Assembly (NCBI RefSeq): GCF_014648055.1
Contig: NZ_BMQJ01000025.1
Coordinates: 1 to 64,000 of the forward strand
Source of the DNA: Streptosporangium pseudovulgare
GTDB lineage: Bacteria > Actinomycetota > Actinomycetes > Streptosporangiales > Streptosporangiaceae
Direction: 5' to 3'
DNA: 64,000 nucleotides
Shown: one piece after another, positions 61,852 to 64,000 of the stretch
How the letters are laid out: the number at the start of each line of letters is the position of its first letter
Numbering within the stretch: the stretch's first letter is position 1
Notes under the pieces: generated by a model
Database searches by the model: none
The model's input: the letters and a program-made list of their open reading frames with translations, nothing else
What the model was told of the DNA's origin: nothing
Position numbers and translations under genes: made by a program

Positions 61852-62169
61852 TCAGGAGTCGGTCTTCCTCCTGGCGGGTGTCCGCTGGTCGGCCTCGTCG
61901 GCGAGCTGGTCCTCGACGACCGCGCACCACCGGTGCCACTGCGCCAGGCCCAGATGCTCGTCCACGTCCCCCACCCCCGCCTCGGCCATCAGCTCGTGAC
62001 TGCTGGCCGCGGCCTCGTGCGCGTTGACCAGCGCGTGATGGCCGTGGTTGGCCAGCGCCTCGCTCACCGCCAGATTCACCGCTATCTCCCCCATCGTCCT
62101 CGGCCGGTCGGAGGGTTCGCCCCCGAATCCCTTCTCTCGAAAGTCGTGGCTCTGCGAATCGTCACTCAT
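61852..62169 (-). CDS. Uncharacterised small acidic protein
   Basis: 105 residues from the ATG at 62169 (62187 would add 6). It is His- and Ala-rich and helical (ANHGHHALVNAHEAAASSHE, then HLGLAQWHRWCAVVEDQLAD). No family was recognised. The repeated His residues could bind metal, but no defined motif is seen. It stands alone between hxlR and the GNAT pair; its start region is less GC-rich than its neighbours. Confidence 0.5.
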   Translation of the reverse strand: MSDDSQSHDFREKGFGGEPSDRPRTMGEIAVNLAVSEALANHGHHALVNAHEAAASSHELMAEAGVGDVDEHLGLAQWHRWCAVVEDQLADEADQRTPARRKTDS

Positions 62170-62252
62170 ACGAGCTTGAGTGCCCATACAGCCTTAGATC
62201 TATCTGGGAGTTTCCGATCCGGGGGCGGGGAGGCGGCGCGGCGCCGCGGGCC

Positions 62253-62864
62253 TCACATCGGGGCCGTCCTCCGGCCCAGGTAGGTGAGGGGGCCGGGGTC
62301 GGCGACCGGGATCTCGTGGAACCCCAGGCGGTCGTAGAAGGCCCGCGCGGCGGTGTTGGCGGTGACCATGCCCAGGTGCACCGCGGCCACCCCCTTGCGG
62401 TGCAGGGCGTCGAGGAAGGCGTTCATCAGCGCGCGGCCGTGTCCTTTGCGCTGGTGGTCCGGCAGCAGGTCGATGTGCAGGTGCGCCGGATGGCCGGCCA
62501 GCTCGGGAACGATCATGCGTTCCGGGCGGTGCAGCAGGTCGATCATCACCTCGCTTGGGGTCGAGGGCGGCCCGTCGAGGGGCGGGAACCGCTCGCTCAC
62601 CAGCGGCAGCCACTCCGTGCGGAACCTCTCGACGAAGGCCGCCGTGTCGGCGGTGCCGAGGATGTAACCGACCGCCCGCTCCCCGTCGTCCAGGACGAAG
62701 GCCAGGTCGGGTTCCAGGTGGGCGTACGGCAGCGCGAAGATGCCGGGCATCAGGTCGAGGTCGGGATAGATGTGCCGGGAGTCGCCGCCCTCGTGGGCGG
62801 TTCGCACGCAGATGTCACCGAGCGCGGCGCGGTCATCGGGCCGGTAGGGCCGAACGGTCAGCAT
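62253..62864 (-). CDS. GNAT-family N-acetyltransferase
   Basis: A 203-residue acetyltransferase from the ATG at 62864. The acetyl-CoA binding motif A is seen as IDLLPDHQRKGHGRALMNAF (Q/RxxGxG), and motif B as TANTAARAFYDRLGFHEIPV. The substrate is unknown; the long N-terminal part before motif A (about 125 residues) recalls those acting on sugars or amino groups of small molecules. It is divergent from a second GNAT gene, with a perfect CebR/CelR-type operator between. Confidence 0.88.
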   Translation of the reverse strand: MLTVRPYRPDDRAALGDICVRTAHEGGDSRHIYPDLDLMPGIFALPYAHLEPDLAFVLDDGERAVGYILGTADTAAFVERFRTEWLPLVSERFPPLDGPPSTPSEVMIDLLHRPERMIVPELAGHPAHLHIDLLPDHQRKGHGRALMNAFLDALHRKGVAAVHLGMVTANTAARAFYDRLGFHEIPVADPGPLTYLGRRTAPM

Positions 62865-62883
62865 GTGAGGATCATTCTTTAAG

Positions 62884-62897
62884 TGGGAGCGCTCCCA
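62884..62897. promoter_or_regulatory. CebR/CelR-type LacI-family operator
   Basis: TGGGAGCGCTCCCA, a perfect 14-bp palindrome (16 bp with the flanking G and C, 62883-62898). It is identical to the established binding site of the LacI-family regulators CebR of Streptomyces and CelR of Thermobifida, which respond to cellobiose and control cellulose use. It lies 20 bp upstream of the minus-strand GNAT start and 78 bp upstream of the plus-strand GNAT start. Confidence 0.85.
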
Positions 62898-62974
62898 CAA
62901 GGTGTGGCGGAAACCGGATCGGAGCCGGGCGGCGGGCCTTCCCGGCGCGCCGCCGGTGGCATACCCTGCGCGGC

Positions 62975-63466
62975 ATGATCGATGTCGAACTGCGTGACTG
63001 GCACCCCGATGACATCGGGGTCGTGCTCGACGCGTTCAGCTCTCCGGACATGGCGCAGCAGTCGGCCTGGCCGGTCGAAACCCGGCGAGCGGCCCTGGAA
63101 TGGATGGGGACGTGGCGCTTCCGCGACGACGCGCGGGCGTTCGCCGTGGTGGCCGGCGGCGAGGTCGTGGGGAACGTGGCGGTGAGCAACATCGACGCCC
63201 ACGACACCGGCTGGGTCTCCTACTGGACGTCCCCGCACGCCAGGGGACGCGGGGTGGCGGTGGCGGCGGTCCGCAGGCTGGCGGACTGGGCCTTCGCGGA
63301 GCGCGGCCTGTTCCGCCTGGAGCTCGGGCACCGTACGGACAACACGGCCTCGTGCGCGGTGGCGACCAGGGCCGGGTTCCAGGCCGAGGGGGTGGAGCGG
63401 GCCAAGCTGCGGTACGGGGACGTCCGGCACGACGTGGAACGGCACGCCCGCCTGGCCACCGACTGA
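62975..63466 (+). CDS. GNAT-family N-acetyltransferase (RimJ/RimL-like)
   Basis: A 163-residue acetyltransferase. Motif A is SPHARGRGVAVAAVRRLADW (R-x-x-G-x-G/A), and motif B has RTDNTASCAVATRAGFQAEG, typical of the RimJ/RimL group that acetylates N-termini or small-molecule amines. The substrate is unknown. It is divergent from another GNAT gene and shares the CebR/CelR-type operator region. Confidence 0.9.
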   Translation: MIDVELRDWHPDDIGVVLDAFSSPDMAQQSAWPVETRRAALEWMGTWRFRDDARAFAVVAGGEVVGNVAVSNIDAHDTGWVSYWTSPHARGRGVAVAAVRRLADWAFAERGLFRLELGHRTDNTASCAVATRAGFQAEGVERAKLRYGDVRHDVERHARLATD

Positions 63467-63510
63467 TCCCCCGCCTCACCCGGCCGCCGCGCCGTACGGT
63501 GCCGGGCGGC

Positions 63511-63864
63511 TCACAACCCCTTCAACCCGGCCAGGACCTCGCGCAGCACGTTCTCCCGGGGGAGCGCGGCGATGGGCGTGGGCGGCCGGATCGCGACCAG
63601 GCCGGAGTCCCGCAGGTCACCGAGGAGCACCCGGATCACCCCGACGGGCAGGCCGGTGGCCGAGGCCATCTCGGCCACCGAGGTCGGCGAGCGGCAGGCG
63701 TCCATGATCAGCACGTGTTCGGGGGGCAGGTCCTCCTGGGGCGACCTGATCACCACGACCGTGGCCAGCAGGTCGAACGAGGCCCCGCTGCCCCTGGTCC
63801 GGCCGCGGGTGAGCGTGTAGGGGCGGACGATCGGCCCGGCGTCGTCGAGCCAGTGATCCGTCAT
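63511..63864 (-). CDS. DUF742 (CvnC-type) protein
   Basis: A 117-residue DUF742 protein, the third component of actinobacterial conservons (sensor kinase, roadblock protein, DUF742, small GTPase). The start WLDDAGPIVRPYTLTRGRT is diagnostic, and a winged-helix-like C-terminal part (SPTSVAEMASATGLPVGVIR) follows. It overlaps the upstream gene by ATGA (63861-63864). No GTPase gene follows within the 45 bp to the convergent GNAT stop, so the usual fourth member is absent at this site. Confidence 0.9.
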   Translation of the reverse strand: MTDHWLDDAGPIVRPYTLTRGRTRGSGASFDLLATVVVIRSPQEDLPPEHVLIMDACRSPTSVAEMASATGLPVGVIRVLLGDLRDSGLVAIRPPTPIAALPRENVLREVLAGLKGL

Positions 63865-64000
63865 TCCACTCCCTTCTCCTGTTCCGCGCGGTGCCAGCCG
63901 TCACGGAACGACGTCAGCAGGTTGCCCGTGACCGGCTCGGGGGTCTCGTCCCGCGCGGGCGGCGGCGCGGACGGCACGGACGGCGCGGGCGGCACGGACG
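63861..64000 (-). CDS. 3' end of the gene upstream of DUF742 (partial)
   Basis: The last 45 or so codons of a gene that continues past the window edge. The visible part is a Ser/Val/Pro/Ala-rich linker (SVPSAPPPARDETPEP) and a short ending TGNLLTSFRDGWHRAEQEKG. A linker followed by an SFxxGWxR-type end is common at the C-terminus of conservon histidine kinases; a roadblock protein would not normally end this way. The assignment is therefore tentative. Confidence 0.45.
   Translation of the reverse strand, partial: SVPPAPSVPSAPPPARDETPEPVTGNLLTSFRDGWHRAEQEKGVE

Overview
The window is high-GC actinobacterial chromosome (frequent GTG starts, many ATGA/GTGA overlaps, strong codon-position GC bias). 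A BldC-like MerR protein, a DUF742 gene of the conservon type, SigE-family, ECF41 and ECF42 sigma factors, and a 14-gene nuo operon point to a Streptosporangiaceae-type organism. That placement is inferred from gene content only.

Region 1 (0.2-9.1 kb): an EamA exporter divergent from a LysR regulator. Next comes a histidine-phosphatase gene followed by a complete System II cytochrome c maturation set (TlpA/ResA, CcdA, ResB, CcsB), in the same order as Mycobacterium tuberculosis Rv0525-Rv0529. A strong hairpin ends this set. Beyond it lie a PLDc_N membrane protein and a cytosolic HExxH metalloprotease with a small acidic partner.

Region 2 (9.2-30.2 kb): a respiratory block. It holds a BldC-like regulator, a DUF4229 protein, a secreted delta-60 propeller, menG, a MenJ-like reductase, the whole nuoABCDEFGHIJKLMN operon and a polyprenyl diphosphate synthase. 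Menaquinone tail synthesis, ring methylation, tail reduction and the quinone-using dehydrogenase therefore sit side by side. A perfect Rex-type operator (12198-12217) lies in front of menJ-nuo and suggests NADH/NAD+ control.

Region 3 (30.2-54.2 kb): accessory DNA of small self-regulated modules. These include RarD, MsrA, a beta-lactamase-fold hydrolase, a WYL regulator with a divergent oxidoreductase, a SigE-family sigma factor with a membrane propeller, a DHA2 exporter with an XRE-cupin regulator, a phosphodiester glycosidase, an OmpR two-component system beside an L,D-transpeptidase, an M28 peptidase with a PxKF domain, and a NarL-type two-component system. Between them lie decayed genes: an IS481-like transposase tail, an AlkZ/HTH_42 N-terminus, MsrA and GNAT fragments, a GlxA-type AraC fragment, a membrane-protein N-terminus and a frameshifted unknown gene.

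Region 4 (54.1-64 kb): a MATE exporter behind an unusual two-hairpin leader, an ECF41 sigma factor with a DoxX-like partner carrying a matching promoter, a TPR protein, a DGPF/YciI protein with its ECF42 sigma factor, an imine-reductase-like enzyme divergent from an HxlR regulator, and two divergent GNAT genes separated by a perfect CebR/CelR-type operator. A DUF742 gene and the 3' end of its upstream neighbour, probably a conservon, run off the edge. No tRNA, rRNA, CRISPR array or intact insertion sequence was seen.
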